A stretch of DNA of 64,000 nt from Actinomycetota bacterium. Its GTDB lineage: Bacteria > Actinomycetota > Actinomycetes > S36-B12 > UBA10799. A program made the translations under genes and the position numbers. Positions 35,422 through 44,480 of this stretch are shown here, piece after piece; the first letter of the stretch is position 1; each line of letters begins with the position of its first letter. The DNA is taken from contig JACJWR010000002.1 in assembly GCA_020637055.1 (NCBI GenBank), forward strand, positions 310,001 through 374,000, in the 5' to 3' direction. The notes beneath the pieces were generated by a model. That model made no database searches and was not told where the DNA came from. It saw only the letters and a list, made by a program, of their open reading frames with translations.

Positions 35422-37002
35422 GTGAAGGTTGCGGCCCACCTGCGAGGAACCCTGGACACCGGCCAACTGCGTGTGGTGGTCGCCGTCGCCGTGGCGGCAG
35501 TTATGGTCTTGACCCTTGACGGGAGTTTCAACTTCGTCCTCGACGCCATGGTCGGGGATCTCGACGCCTCGAGCGCTCAGACGTCGCTGATCCGGCAGGT
35601 TCCGTCGGTCGCCGCGCTGCTCGTCATCTTCCTCGCCGGAACGCTGGGGGTGCGGCTCGGCGAGCGCCGGGTCATGTTGGCCTGCACGGTTCTCTACGCG
35701 GTGGGGGGCGTGGTGGTCGCCATCGCGCCCGTCTTTGAAGTAGTCACCTTGGGTTTGCTGTTGGCCGAAGTCGGCAGGTCGGTGTTGATCGTGGTGGGCT
35801 TGGCGTTCATCAGTTCCGAGGTGAAGGACAAGGATGGGCGGGCAACCGCGTTCGCCGCCTTCGCCGCGGTGCTACCGGCCACGTTCTTGGTCATGCCGCT
35901 GGTAGCCGGGGTGATCCTCGAGTATTCGAGTTGGCGTTGGGTTGCGGTCGTCTGGGCTATCAGCGGGGTGGTGGGCACGGTGGCCCTGGGGAGGCTGCTA
36001 CCCCGGCGCCGCGACCACCGTTCCACCACGGGAGAGATGCTCACCCCGGCACTCGCGGGGCTGCTGTTGGCGGCGATCGTGCAGGTCATCACGGTAGTTC
36101 CGAGCCAGGGCTTGAGTGGTCGGGTCTGGCTCACAGTCCTCATCGGGGTGGGGGCGGCCGCGTCGTTGGTGGTGGCATTGCGGCGATTGCCGCACCCCAC
36201 GTTGTCGCTGGCCCCCCTGCGGAACGGCGGGCTGGTGCTGCTCCTGGTCGTGCTCGTGCTGACGATGTTCGCGAATCTGTGGTTCTACATGACCATGGGT
36301 CTGCAGTACATCTTCGGGCTAGATTCGATCGAGGTTGCCCTGGTCACCGTGCCGGCGCAGGTGCTCAGCATCGTCGGTTCGGGTCTTGCCGGCAGCTTCA
36401 TCAAACGTCGGGGGATCGCCGTGGCGGGCACCGTGCTTCTCGTCGGGGTGGCCATTGGTCTCTTCGCCACCTCGCTGATCCGGCTGGGGACTCCGGTGTG
36501 GGTGTGCGTGCTGATGCTCGCGGTGTACTCGGCGGCGGCGGTGGGCGCGAGCGTGGCTTTGACGAACGCGGTGATGGACCTGGCGCCGGACGGGGAAGAA
36601 GGCAGCGCGTCGTCCTATCGAGGGGCGGCGTTGAATCTCGGCAGTGCCATCGGTGTCGCCGGCATGACGACGATCGTCTTCCTCGCCGTCTCCGGGTCCC
36701 TGGAGCAGCAGTCGGAGGCGGCGGGAATCGACCCGAGCACGTCGTCTGTGATCGCTGCCGACATGCGCGACGGGAGCACCTCGGAGGACGTGTCCGCGTT
36801 GTACGCAGTGCCGGTCGCGGAAGTTGAACAGATCACTGAGATGCAGACCCGCGCATTCCTGGAAGGGCTGCATGCGCACGGCCTCGTCGGTGGTGCAGTG
36901 ACCATGGTGGCGGCCGGCATGTTCTTCGTGGTGCGGCGCAGGGAGGAGATCCGGGCGGGTGACGCCGTGCCGGGTGCGCTGCGCTCGGATCCGCAGGCGT
37001 GA
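35422..37002 (+). CDS. MFS transporter, 14-helix drug-exporter type
   Basis: Efflux transporter of about 526 residues with roughly 14 hydrophobic segments, starting near residue 15 (LRVVVAVAVAAVMVLTLDGSF). The loop between helices 2 and 3 contains GTLGVRLGERRVMLACTVLYAVGG, a motif A variant. Later parts (LGSAIGVAGMTTIVFLAVSG) match DHA2-like proteins, and a C-terminal soluble stretch carries acidic residues. Substrate unknown. The start is uncertain: the GTG at 35422 lies just before the first helix but has only a weak ribosome site, and the frame stays open 80 codons further 5'. It is divergent from the HD-domain gene. Confidence 0.78.
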   Translation: MKVAAHLRGTLDTGQLRVVVAVAVAAVMVLTLDGSFNFVLDAMVGDLDASSAQTSLIRQVPSVAALLVIFLAGTLGVRLGERRVMLACTVLYAVGGVVVAIAPVFEVVTLGLLLAEVGRSVLIVVGLAFISSEVKDKDGRATAFAAFAAVLPATFLVMPLVAGVILEYSSWRWVAVVWAISGVVGTVALGRLLPRRRDHRSTTGEMLTPALAGLLLAAIVQVITVVPSQGLSGRVWLTVLIGVGAAASLVVALRRLPHPTLSLAPLRNGGLVLLLVVLVLTMFANLWFYMTMGLQYIFGLDSIEVALVTVPAQVLSIVGSGLAGSFIKRRGIAVAGTVLLVGVAIGLFATSLIRLGTPVWVCVLMLAVYSAAAVGASVALTNAVMDLAPDGEEGSASSYRGAALNLGSAIGVAGMTTIVFLAVSGSLEQQSEAAGIDPSTSSVIAADMRDGSTSEDVSALYAVPVAEVEQITEMQTRAFLEGLHAHGLVGGAVTMVAAGMFFVVRRREEIRAGDAVPGALRSDPQA

Positions 37003-37010
37003 CGAGGCCG

Positions 37011-37160
37011 CTAGTTCTGGGCGAACAGCGAGATCCCGACGAACACCATCACCACGACGATGATTCCCACAAAGATGCCCGAGACCCACCACGACCGTGA
37101 GCGGGTCTGCTCCTCCACCTGGCGTACGGTCGGATCGTCAGGGAGCTTGTTGTTGTCCAT
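37011..37160 (-). CDS. Small single-pass membrane protein
   Basis: A 49-residue product: a charged N-terminal half (MDNNKLPDDPTVRQVEEQ), then one transmembrane helix (VSGIFVGIIVVVMVFVGISLF) and a short tail. The composition is protein-like and the ATG has a gcaggc site upstream. It is divergent from the DUF6790-like gene and converges on the MFS gene. No homologous family is recognised. Confidence 0.55.
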   Translation of the reverse strand: MDNNKLPDDPTVRQVEEQTRSRSWWVSGIFVGIIVVVMVFVGISLFAQN

Positions 37161-37334
37161 TGCGGTGTGCCTGCTTTCGATTGTTGGGACTTCCGCACGA
37201 TCTACTCCGTTACCGCAAGGGAGCACGATCCAGATACCAGCGTCACACCGGAGGGCGGGTGGAAGCAATCCGACAGAACCGCTCTCCGAGAGTGACAGTT
37301 GGGGCAATCGCGCATCGGGTCGCCGCCTTCGGTC

Positions 37335-37340
37335 TAGGTT
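37335..37340 (+). promoter_or_regulatory. -10 hexamer of a leaderless promoter (DUF6790-like gene)
   Basis: TAGGTT ends 6 nt before the ATG at 37347, with no ribosome-binding site in between. Confidence 0.5.
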
Positions 37341-37346
37341 GTCGGC

Positions 37347-37820
37347 ATGGGCGTCGTCATCATGGGACTCACGGTTGGTTTCGCGTGGCTGTTCGCACTC
37401 CTCGGATGGGATGCCATCGGTGCCGAAGCCGGAGACACCTTCGCGACCTCGGCCATGCGGTGGATGATGTTTCTGCCCATCGGGATCCAGTTCCTGATCA
37501 GTGCCTTCATGCACACCGTGCTTGCGAAGAAGACGGCAGCGATGATCGGCTGGCAGACCAATGGATTTCAGTACGAGATCGGCTTCGCGAGCTTGGGCAT
37601 CGGAATCGCAGGTTTGGTGTCGTGCTACCTCGGTCCGGAGGCGTGGTTGCCCCTGTCGATCGTGGTGACGGTGTTCCTATTGGGAGCCACGGCCAACCAC
37701 ATCCTGGAGATGGCCCGCGACAAGAACTTCAAACCGGGCAACTCTCTGATTTTGATATACGACATCGGCCTTCCGGTGTCGCTTTGGGCGCTGCTGATTT
37801 TCGGCGGTCTCCTGCCGTAG
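37347..37820 (+). CDS. Four-helix membrane protein (DUF6790-like)
   Basis: A 157-residue integral membrane protein with four hydrophobic segments (about residues 3-22, 38-58, 80-118 and 135-155). GWQTNGFQYEIGFASLGIGIAGL and NHILEMARDKNFKPGN are characteristic; I recall similar sequences as DUF6790 proteins, but this is from memory and uncertain. Function unknown. The gene appears leaderless and is followed 82 bp later by another small membrane protein gene in the same direction. Confidence 0.75.
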   Translation: MGVVIMGLTVGFAWLFALLGWDAIGAEAGDTFATSAMRWMMFLPIGIQFLISAFMHTVLAKKTAAMIGWQTNGFQYEIGFASLGIGIAGLVSCYLGPEAWLPLSIVVTVFLLGATANHILEMARDKNFKPGNSLILIYDIGLPVSLWALLIFGGLLP

Positions 37821-37902
37821 CCAACGCATCGATTGTGACCTTCGACGAGTCGGCTAGGTTGAGAGGAAAGGCTGGGCCCGAGAGAAACGGCGAGGTGACG
37901 AC

Positions 37903-38463
37903 ATGACGTTGGAAGAGTTGCCATCAGGCCTTCAACAGGCGGAGAGCATTCCCAGTTGGGTCAACATCCTCATCATGCTGGTCATCCTGGCCATGGTGAT
38001 TGTTCTTCGCAAAGGCCGGCACAATCCCGTCAACCAGACACTTCCGGCGCACCAGCGGGCGCGACCGATTTCACTGGAGTGGTTCGACCCATTGTTGGAG
38101 TTCTTGATCGCGGCGGCCGTGCTCTGGCCGGAGTTGAGTCGATACCCATCGCACGTGATTGCGGTGATCGTCGGTGGAGTTGTCGGGATCCCGATCGGGA
38201 TCGCACGTTCCCGGACAATGTATGTCCGGGCCATTCCCGATATTCGCTACGTGGTCATGCGCCGCAGTGTGCTCGAATTCGTGCTCCTCGGGGTCCTGAT
38301 CGTCATCAAACTCGGCACCGATGTCTTCTCGATCGACAACAACTCGATCCTCGCCTGGGCCGTGACCGCCGGCATCGGGGTCGTGGTCGGGGAATCCATC
38401 ACCCGCAGCATCGCCATGACGCTGAGGTTCCGCCGGGACGTCAAGGCCGCACCTGCTGGGTAG
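37903..38463 (+). CDS. Predicted membrane protein of unknown function
   Basis: The 186-residue product has an N-terminal helix (residues 20-36), a basic cytoplasmic loop, then four hydrophobic segments near 65-80, 85-100, 120-140 and 148-168. VRAIPDIRYVVMRRSVLEFVLLG and the preceding GIPIGIARSRTMYVR give a distinctive basic loop. I do not recognise the family. It may share a transcript with the DUF6790-like gene; a TAGGTT hexamer in the 82-bp gap (37851-37856) could also give it its own promoter. A purine-rich gaggtgacg precedes the ATG. Confidence 0.7.
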   Translation: MTLEELPSGLQQAESIPSWVNILIMLVILAMVIVLRKGRHNPVNQTLPAHQRARPISLEWFDPLLEFLIAAAVLWPELSRYPSHVIAVIVGGVVGIPIGIARSRTMYVRAIPDIRYVVMRRSVLEFVLLGVLIVIKLGTDVFSIDNNSILAWAVTAGIGVVVGESITRSIAMTLRFRRDVKAAPAG

Positions 38464-38560
38464 CGTCCTTGCTCGGAAACGTGTGAGGGCCTTCGGGCTG
38501 GGCGATCGTCGCATGTGAGCGTCACATCGCCGCCACACCGATTTCGCAAGTCGGGAGCAA

Positions 38561-38566
38561 TACGCT
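38561..38566 (+). promoter_or_regulatory. -10 hexamer of a leaderless promoter (APC permease gene)
   Basis: TACGCT ends 6 nt before the ATG at 38573, the same geometry as the other leaderless candidates in this window. Confidence 0.5.
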
Positions 38567-38572
38567 CTGACT

Positions 38573-39940
38573 ATGGCAAGACCCACGAGACTGGGCCTGT
38601 TGGGTGCAGTGGCAGTCTCACTGTCGATCGTCAGCCCAACCCTGGCGGTCAGTCTGAATCCACAGGCAATCGCCGAGGAAGTGGGCGGCGCGGTTCCGTT
38701 GGTCTACCTCCTGGCGCTCGGGCCGATTCTGCTCATCGCGGGTGCGTTCGCGGTGTTGACGTCGCGGTTCGGCTCCGTGGACTCGGTGGTGGGCCTGCTC
38801 ACCACGACGGTTGGGCCGCGAGCCGGTGCGGTCAGTGGTTTCGTGTTGCTCACGGCCTACCTCATGGCGATCCCGGGCACCCTCTCCGCCTTCGGGATGT
38901 TCAGCCAGGGCTTGCTGGCGAGGGCATTCAGCGAGGACCTAGCCGACTGGTGGTTCTTCCCGGTCGGGGTGATTGTGCTGGTGGCCAGTTTCCTCATCGC
39001 CAGAAGTGCCATCAAGTCAGTTGGCAACGTGCTGCTGAGCATCGAGGGACTGTCGGTGGTGGGCATAGTTCTGGTGTCCTTGACCGCCCTTTTCGTCATG
39101 GTGCGCGGACTGGGATCGGCAGATCAAAGGGTCGAACTCACCGATCTTTCGCTGACCGGCGTCAACCTCCCGGCCATCGGGGTGGCGTTGACGTTCGCGG
39201 TGGTGTCCGTGGCCGGATTCGAAGCGGCAGCCGCCGTCGGGGAGTCCACCGACAACGCCAAGCGCAACATCCCGCGGGCGGTCGTGGGAACGGCTGTGGG
39301 AGCCATCCTGTTCTACGCCGGCGTCGCGGCGGTGGCCGTGTGGGCGTTCGACGATCCCACGCGCGAGTTCGGCTCGCTTGAGGCGCAGTTGTCGCTGCCG
39401 GTGGCGCTCGCCGACGAGTTCTTCGGAACCTGGGTCGGCACTCTGCTGTTGGCATTGGCGGCCCTGACGTGCCTCGCCGGTTCGATCGGCGCGTGCGTCG
39501 CCGGATCACGCATGCTGGTGGGGTTGGCGCGTGGTGGCAGACTCCCGCGCGGACTCCTGCAGCGAAGGGTCAAGTCGGAGGAACCCGAACGCGCACTGGC
39601 CGCTACCGCGATCCTCGGCATCGTGGCGACTGCCGGCTGCGTGGCACTGGTGGGCCCGAACTTGTTCAAGGTATTCGAGTTGGCCGGCGTGACCACCGGA
39701 TTCCTCTTCCTGACCGTCTATGCGGCAGTGTGCGCGGTGGCTGCTCGGGTGCTTCTCCGGGAGGGCAAACTGATACGAGCGGGGCTGATGGCGCTCGGTG
39801 CCGTGATGGCGCTGGTGATCTTTGCGGTGACGTTCTTCCCATTGCCGGAAGGTTGGGCTCGCTGGGGCCCGATTCTGGCCCTCGTCGCCGTGATTGCGGC
39901 GATTCTCCTCGGCAGCCGCGGCCAGCGCGTGCGACCGTAG
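38573..39940 (+). CDS. APC family amino acid permease
   Basis: Amino acid/polyamine transporter of 455 residues with about 12 helices. Helix 1 region reads VSLSIVSPTLAVSLNPQAIAEEVGGAVPLVYLLAL, with the unwound glycine-containing stretch of APC proteins, and the helix 6 region is FAVVSVAGFEAAAAVGESTDNAKRNIPRAVVGTA, a strong family signature (GFE followed by E-x-x-N-x-x-R-x-x-P-R-A). Uptake of an amino acid is likely; which one is unknown. No obvious operon partner. Confidence 0.88.
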   Translation: MARPTRLGLLGAVAVSLSIVSPTLAVSLNPQAIAEEVGGAVPLVYLLALGPILLIAGAFAVLTSRFGSVDSVVGLLTTTVGPRAGAVSGFVLLTAYLMAIPGTLSAFGMFSQGLLARAFSEDLADWWFFPVGVIVLVASFLIARSAIKSVGNVLLSIEGLSVVGIVLVSLTALFVMVRGLGSADQRVELTDLSLTGVNLPAIGVALTFAVVSVAGFEAAAAVGESTDNAKRNIPRAVVGTAVGAILFYAGVAAVAVWAFDDPTREFGSLEAQLSLPVALADEFFGTWVGTLLLALAALTCLAGSIGACVAGSRMLVGLARGGRLPRGLLQRRVKSEEPERALAATAILGIVATAGCVALVGPNLFKVFELAGVTTGFLFLTVYAAVCAVAARVLLREGKLIRAGLMALGAVMALVIFAVTFFPLPEGWARWGPILALVAVIAAILLGSRGQRVRP

Positions 39941-40412
39941 ACCGCAGAAGGGCTCCGCCCGAAGAGGCCGCACCTGAACACGGACCCCGGCCGGGACAAG
40001 GTGCACGCGACGATGACGTCCCACGGCGTGCGAAGGTGACGCGCACGAGATCGTGCACCGGGTCGAGCGTGATCACGATCTGCGCCGACAGCCCGCTTCC
40101 TGTGGCGATGGCAGTGACTGCTTCCCCGCGGTCAACTGGAAGGGGTCGTGGCGTCCTGGAGATCCTGCTCGAACTCGCTGAACGGAACGAAGTGTGTGGC
40201 CATGCGCTTCCAGCCGATCGAGAATCGTCTCGGCAGTGTTGTCGTGGGTCAAGTGGGGAATCGGTTCGTTGACGTTGCCGCCGGTCGGCAGCGGGGTGCA
40301 CGTGGCGGCGGTCCAGAAGTAGCGGTTCTAGACCATCGCGAACACCGCGTGGTCCATGGCCTCAGAACGGTCACCGTCGTGGCCATTCCCAGCGACACCG
40401 TATTCCGGATCA
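39941..40412 (-). pseudogene. Intergenic region with possible decayed coding fragments
   Basis: No intact gene. On the minus strand three short stretches look protein-like but sit in different frames: RYFWTAATCTP followed by HLTHDNTAETILDRLEAHGH (about 40180-40330), ATHFVPFSEFEQDLQDATTP (about 40140-40205) and AVTAIATGSGLSAQIVITLD (about 40060-40130). They could be pieces of one gene broken by frameshifts and a stop. No family is recognised, so this is a weak call. Confidence 0.25.
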
Positions 40413-40934
40413 TCACGGAATGTCGCTCGTGGTGGCGCGCCGCCACTGTTCTCTGTCGATGCGCATCACCAAGCAGTCGTCCTGGCCGAGGCGCCGTGGC
40501 CCGACGTCCTGGAAGCCGCACCTGCGGTAGAAGTTGATCGCTCGGGTATTGGACTCCAGGGGGTCGATCAGCACACCGGTGACCTCGGCCGGGTCGAAGC
40601 ACCGCTGCAGCGCCAAGGCCATCATCTTCGTGCCAAGACCTCGCCCGAGGTCGGCCTCCTCCCCGATCCAGATGTCGATCGCCCGCAGATTCGGCTCGAC
40701 ATCGCCCCAGTAGTGCGAGGACTCGAGTGCCGGGTCGATGATCTGGACGAGCCCGATCGGGCGACCCCGCTCTTCGGCCACCAGGTACCACGTGGCGTCG
40801 TCCTTGGTAGCAAGGGCATGAGACCAGTCCTCGTTGTCGTCGTCTCCCGAGGCTGCGACCACATGGGGCTGGGAATCCCAGTAGGTCAGCAGTGCAACAT
40901 CGTCGGCGGTGGCTTCGCGCAGGCTGACGGTCAT
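40413..40934 (-). CDS. GNAT family N-acetyltransferase
   Basis: Acetyl-CoA-dependent N-acetyltransferase of 173 residues. The N-terminal LREATADDVALLTYWDSQPHV and the WYLVAEERGRPIGLVQIID strand pair resemble the aminoglycoside 6'-N-acetyltransferase-like subgroup. The acetyl-CoA pyrophosphate loop is LGRGLGTKMMALAL (about residue 96), followed by IDPLESNTRAINFYRRCGFQDVG, the C-terminal GNAT motif. Substrate is unknown; resistance function should not be assumed. The ATG at 40932-40934 is preferred over a GTG three codons upstream. Confidence 0.85.
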   Translation of the reverse strand: MTVSLREATADDVALLTYWDSQPHVVAASGDDDNEDWSHALATKDDATWYLVAEERGRPIGLVQIIDPALESSHYWGDVEPNLRAIDIWIGEEADLGRGLGTKMMALALQRCFDPAEVTGVLIDPLESNTRAINFYRRCGFQDVGPRRLGQDDCLVMRIDREQWRRATTSDIP

Positions 40935-41457
40935 GGGCTCCACTATGGACCCGAACGGTCACCACGGGAACCGCCCCGATCGCGAGGTGTTGACACGAAT
41001 GGAATCGGCGCACCTCGCCCGGTCGCCGGCGACTGGCCCCGTTTGGCCGGAAAGGCCCGGCCAGCCTCGGCGGATTGCTGAGGTTGGGAGCTGGTCGCCG
41101 CGGCCAGCGGCCCCGACTTCGGCAGGTGCGTCAGTTCGCCGAGGTTCGGTGTCCGAGGAGGTAGGAGGGCGCGCATGCGCGGGACGCATCCCGGATTGTC
41201 GGGTAGGCATGGCTTTGGGGTCAATCGATGGTTCCGGGAGGGCCGTGTTCACAGTGTCCTTGATCCTCGTAGTGCCGAGTTCAGAGCGTGCATTGGCGAG
41301 GGCGCTTCGTCACGATCAACTGGCCGATCTCGTTGACCAGCACAAGTCCGCCGTCGTGGGGAGCTCTGATGCGACGGTCACCTCCCGTCTGCCGGGTCCT
41401 GTTCTGGCAACGTGGTGGGTCGGGAACAGCCCCGTCGCTGCGACGCTCCTCCCGTGC
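40935..41457. other. Intergenic stretch before the toxin-antitoxin pair
   Basis: About 520 bp without a recognisable gene. A ggccgg/ccggcc hairpin (41045-41062) has no T-run. A plus-strand open frame reaching into the antitoxin region (41210-41505) contains VSLILVVPSSERALARAL but is unlike any family I know and overlaps the antitoxin gene out of frame. Confidence 0.35.
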
Positions 41458-41463
41458 TACGCT
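41458..41463 (+). promoter_or_regulatory. -10 hexamer within a short direct repeat before the antitoxin gene
   Basis: TACGCT ends 7 nt before the ATG at 41471. It lies in gtgctac-gct-gtgctac, a 7-bp direct repeat spaced by 3 bp (41454-41470) directly abutting the start codon. The repeat could be an autoregulatory site for the toxin-antitoxin complex. Confidence 0.45.
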
Positions 41464-41470
41464 GTGCTAC

Positions 41471-41737
41471 ATGAGGAGCATCACACACCGCGAGATGCGC
41501 AATAACAGTGGGGAGATCCTGCGTGCGGTGGCGGCTGGGGAGACGGTGCAGGTGACCAACAACGGGCAGGTCGCGGCGGTGATCTCGCCACCGACTGGAG
41601 GCTTGCTGGACCGGCTGGTGGCGCAGGGTCAGGCTCGGCCGGCTCGCCGGGGTGTCGCTGACTTGAGCACCATCCGCCGTCGCACAGCACAGCGGACGAG
41701 CGCCCAGCTGGTTGAGGACGCGCGAGGGCATTGGTGA
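41471..41737 (+). CDS. Type II antitoxin, Phd/YefM family
   Basis: An 88-residue DNA-binding antitoxin. The N-terminal MRSITHREMRNNSGEILRAVAAGETVQVTNNGQVAAVI is the Phd/YefM fold signature (SxxExRxNxxxxLxxVxxGExxxVTxxGxxxAxxxP). The C-terminal part, which would neutralise the toxin, is rich in Arg and Ala. The stop overlaps the start of the PIN toxin gene by 4 bp. Regulation is probably by binding its own promoter (see 41458-41463). Confidence 0.88.
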   Translation: MRSITHREMRNNSGEILRAVAAGETVQVTNNGQVAAVISPPTGGLLDRLVAQGQARPARRGVADLSTIRRRTAQRTSAQLVEDARGHW

Positions 41738-42126
41738 TCTGCTACCTCGACACGTCGGCGGCAATGAAGCTCCTCGTAGAGGAGGCGGAATCCGCAGCCC
41801 TGATTGCCTACCTGCAGTCTGCTGAGGACGAACGACGGCTCGTCTCGTCATGGCTGTTGCACACAGAGCTGCACTGTGCCGCCAACCGGCGCCCAGACGA
41901 TGTCGACCTCGATTCGGTCGCAATCGTTCTGGACGCCGTCACGCTGATCGACCTCACCCGCGGTGACCTGCTCACGGCCGGGACGCTTCCTGGCCGGCTG
42001 CGCTCCAACGACGCCTTGCATCTGGCCGTCGCGCTTCGCGTCGGCGCCGACGTGTTGGTCACCTATGACGTCGAACTCGCGGCTGCGGCGACGACTGCCG
42101 GAATCGTGGCCGTCGAGCCAAGTTGA
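41734..42126 (+). CDS. PIN domain ribonuclease toxin (VapC-like)
   Basis: A 130-residue PIN-fold endoribonuclease toxin. Acidic metal-binding residues are all present: Asp in YLDTSAAMKL, Glu in LLHTELHCAA, Asp in RLRSNDALHLAVAL and Asp in VTYDVELAAAA. The GTG at 41734 overlaps the antitoxin stop (GTGA); a TTG one codon upstream is also possible. Target RNA is unknown. The pair sits at the left edge of the IS-rich decayed island. Confidence 0.88.
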   Translation: MICYLDTSAAMKLLVEEAESAALIAYLQSAEDERRLVSSWLLHTELHCAANRRPDDVDLDSVAIVLDAVTLIDLTRGDLLTAGTLPGRLRSNDALHLAVALRVGADVLVTYDVELAAAATTAGIVAVEPS

Positions 42127-42664
42127 CGGCAGCTAGGTGCCAGCAGTTCGCGGGGATATCCGGCCATACTCCCGGTGTCCGAGGGGGGACTCTCGGGCTG
42201 CCCTGTGGGCGCGGACCCTCAAAGAATGGGTCCATGAGGTTCACTCTACCTCGATTCAGGGGGGTGGTGAAGGGCTAGTCGAGAGGGTCGGGAGGCTATG
42301 CCCCAGCAGTCCGAGGTAGAAGTCCAATAGATCGCCGGATAGGTCGGGAAGATCCTCTCCGCTGCGCCGCCGGGACGTTTCAACCTGCACCTGGAAGACT
42401 GCTGACGGGCTAGTCTGGTCAGGTCTCGTGTCGCCTAGTCATTGCGGGCCGCTGCTGCCTGGCGCATGTCTTCTGCGCTGGGCAACAGGACGGGAAGAAT
42501 CGCCCGAAGCAGGAGAGGCAGTCGCCCTGCTGTAGTTGAGTCCCGCATAGTGGTGTAGCGCGGTTGCCTGGGTCGTCGTTGGCAGCGATTTGGCTGACGA
42601 GGACGAGGTAACCGCGTGATCCTTCGAGTGAACCTTCCACAGCACTCTCGAATGGAGACACACG
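42127..42664. other. Gap between the toxin gene and the IS256 remnant
   Basis: About 540 bp with no gene I recognise. ggtcaggtctc at 42419-42429 resembles, with mismatches, the reverse complement of gggacttgaccc at 43855-43866 and might be the left end of the IS256 element, but it would leave an unusually long 240-bp leader before the transposase start. Confidence 0.35.
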
Positions 42665-43816
42665 ATGGCCGCACCTCACATTGTTGACCCTGCTGGCCTG
42701 GTTGGCGAGGCCCTTGGCGAAGCTAGTCCTGACCTGATGCGCCAGCTGCTGCAGACGGTGATCAACGCTTTGCTGTCCGCCGACGCTGATGCCGTCGTGG
42801 GTGCGGAGTGGGGCAAGCCGAGCCCGAGCCGGACGGCCCAGCGCGACGGCTCCCGCCACCGCGGCCTGGACACCCGCGTCGGCACCATCGACGTGGCGAT
42901 CCCGAAGCGGCGCACCGGCGGCTACTTCCGGCGAGTGGTTGCTGGAGCGGCGCAGGCGAGCGGGGTTGGCGCTGATCAGTGTCGTGGCCGACTGCTACCT
43001 CGCCGGGGTGTCCACCCGGCGGATGGACAAACTGGTCAAGACGTTGGGCGTCGACTCGCTGTCGAAGTCCTAGGTCTCCCGGATGGCCGCCGAGCTCGAC
43101 ACGATCGTTGAGGACTTCGGCCATCGCCGGCTCGATGAGGCGGGCCCGTGCACCTTCGTCACCGCCGACGCGCTGACCATGAAGGTCCGCGAGGGCGGCC
43201 GCGTGGTCAACGCGGTGGTGCTACTGGCCACCGGCGTCAACAACGACGGGCATCGCGAGGTGCTCGGCCTGCGCGTGGTCACGTCCGAGACCGGGTCGGC
43301 GTGGAACGAGTTCTTCGCCGACCAGGTGGCCCGCGGCCTGACCGGGGTGCGGCTGGTCACCTCCGACGCCCAAGGGCATGTGGCCAGCCCGTCAAGGCGA
43401 TGCTGCACAGCGTGTACGACCAGCCCGACGCCGCCGCGGTGCACGCCCAGTCCGACCGGCTGCTGGACTACGTCTACGCCACGCCACCCGAGGTGTTCGA
43501 CCAGCCCGACGCCGCCTGGGACGACCTGCTGTCCGTCATCGCCTTCCCCAAGCAGGTGTGGACCCAGATCTGGTCGAACAACCCCACCGAGCGGCTGAAC
43601 GAGGAGATCCGGCGGCGTACCAACTCGGTGGGCATCTTCCCCACCCGCGGGGCCATCGTCCGCCTCGTCGCGGCGGTGCTGGCCGAGCAGACCGACGAAT
43701 GGGCAGAAGGCGGCCGCTACCTTGGACTCGACGTCCTGGCCCGCTCCCGCATGAGCCTCATCCCCACCACCGAACGCAAGATTGGCGCCGACCACCTACC
43801 ATCACTGACCGCCTGA
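42665..43816 (+). pseudogene. IS256 family transposase, multiply disrupted
   Basis: Remains of a mutator-type transposase. The N-terminal part (LMRQLLQTVINALLSADADAVVGAEW, DTRVGTIDVAIPKRRTGGYF) is in one frame; near 42927 the family sequence continues in another frame (EWLLERRRRAGLALISVVADCYLAGVSTRRMDKLV) up to a TAG at 43071-43073 where relatives have Gln (SKSQVS). The same frame resumes with MAAELDTIVEDFGHRRL and VTADALTMKVREGGRVVN. Near 43385 a further shift coincides with loss of about 30 codons: the segment between LVTSDAQGH and VKAMLHSVYDQPDA, including the conserved Cys-containing stretch, is missing. The end (IWSNNPTERLNEEIRRRTNSVGIFP) is intact. It cannot encode an active enzyme. Confidence 0.92.
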
Positions 43817-43854
43817 GCACCCACGGAGGAACACGCAGCACCACACCACTCCAA

Positions 43855-43866
43855 GGGACTTGACCC
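43855..43866. mobile_element. Candidate right end of the IS256 element
   Basis: gggacttgaccc lies 39 bp after the transposase remnant. The CTTGACC core is of the kind found at ends of actinobacterial IS256 elements; the left partner is only partly matched at 42419-42429. Element borders are therefore uncertain. Confidence 0.3.
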
Positions 43867-43911
43867 TTCCCTTCGTAGTGTGTAAACGCCCAGCTTGCAG
43901 AGGAGGTAGTG

Positions 43912-44070
43912 GTGCTAAGCAGGAGAAGTTTCGCTCTGGAGTTCTGCGAGGGTGCGGTGCGAATCGTGTTGGAGTCGGGCAGGCCGGTCGCGCAGGTCGG
44001 CCGTGACGTCGGCGTGAACGAGGGCACGTTAGGCAACTGGGTGGCCGAGGCGAAGGGCCGGCAGAAGTGA
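43912..44070 (+). pseudogene. IS3 family transposase OrfA, truncated
   Basis: Fifty-two codons of an IS3 OrfA helix-turn-helix protein: FALEFCEGAVRIVLESGRPVAQVGRDVGVNEGTLGNWVAEA is the classical N-terminal HTH (normally 90-100 residues). An aggaggt ribosome site precedes the GTG. Translation ends at a TGA at 44068 without the leucine zipper and the frameshift region. tgtaaacgcc at 43881-43890 may be the left end of the element. Confidence 0.85.
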
Positions 44071-44480
44071 CCGCGCTCATCAGCGCCCAGAGAGCCGACC
44101 ATGGCGGCTCGGTGCGGGTGTCCTGCCGGGTGCTCGCGTCGCCGGCGCCGATCGCTGACCCGCCAGGGGCCGCGCCCAGTGGCGCCGAACGGGGTGCGCC
44201 CGGTGTTCGCGGCCGACGCCCGGACCGGGTTTGGTGCGGCGACGTCACCATGATTCGCACCGCCGGGGGGCCGCCGTTCCTGGTCACGGTGATCGACCTG
44301 TTCTTCCGGCGCGCCCTGGGTCATACGATGGGTCCCCGCCGCGAGCAGGCCCGCCAACAGATCGGAGCATGGATCGACCAGTTCTACAACCACCGCCGAC
44401 GCCACTCCTGGTGCGGTGGGATCAGCCCCGTGGCACAAGCACGGCAACCCAGCCAAGATCAACAACGGTCCGCGGCATGA
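44071..44480 (+). pseudogene. IS3 family transposase OrfB, internally deleted fragment
   Basis: Two pieces of the integrase-core OrfB are joined: DRVWCGDVTMIRTAGGPPFLVTVIDLFFRRALGH (first catalytic Asp region) and, immediately after, ARQQIGAWIDQFYNHRRRHSWCGGISPVAQ (the normal C-terminus). About 100 residues that hold the second Asp and the Glu of the DDE triad are missing, and the N-terminal part is also scrambled. The stop at 44478-44480 overlaps the start of the YwiC-like gene. Confidence 0.85.
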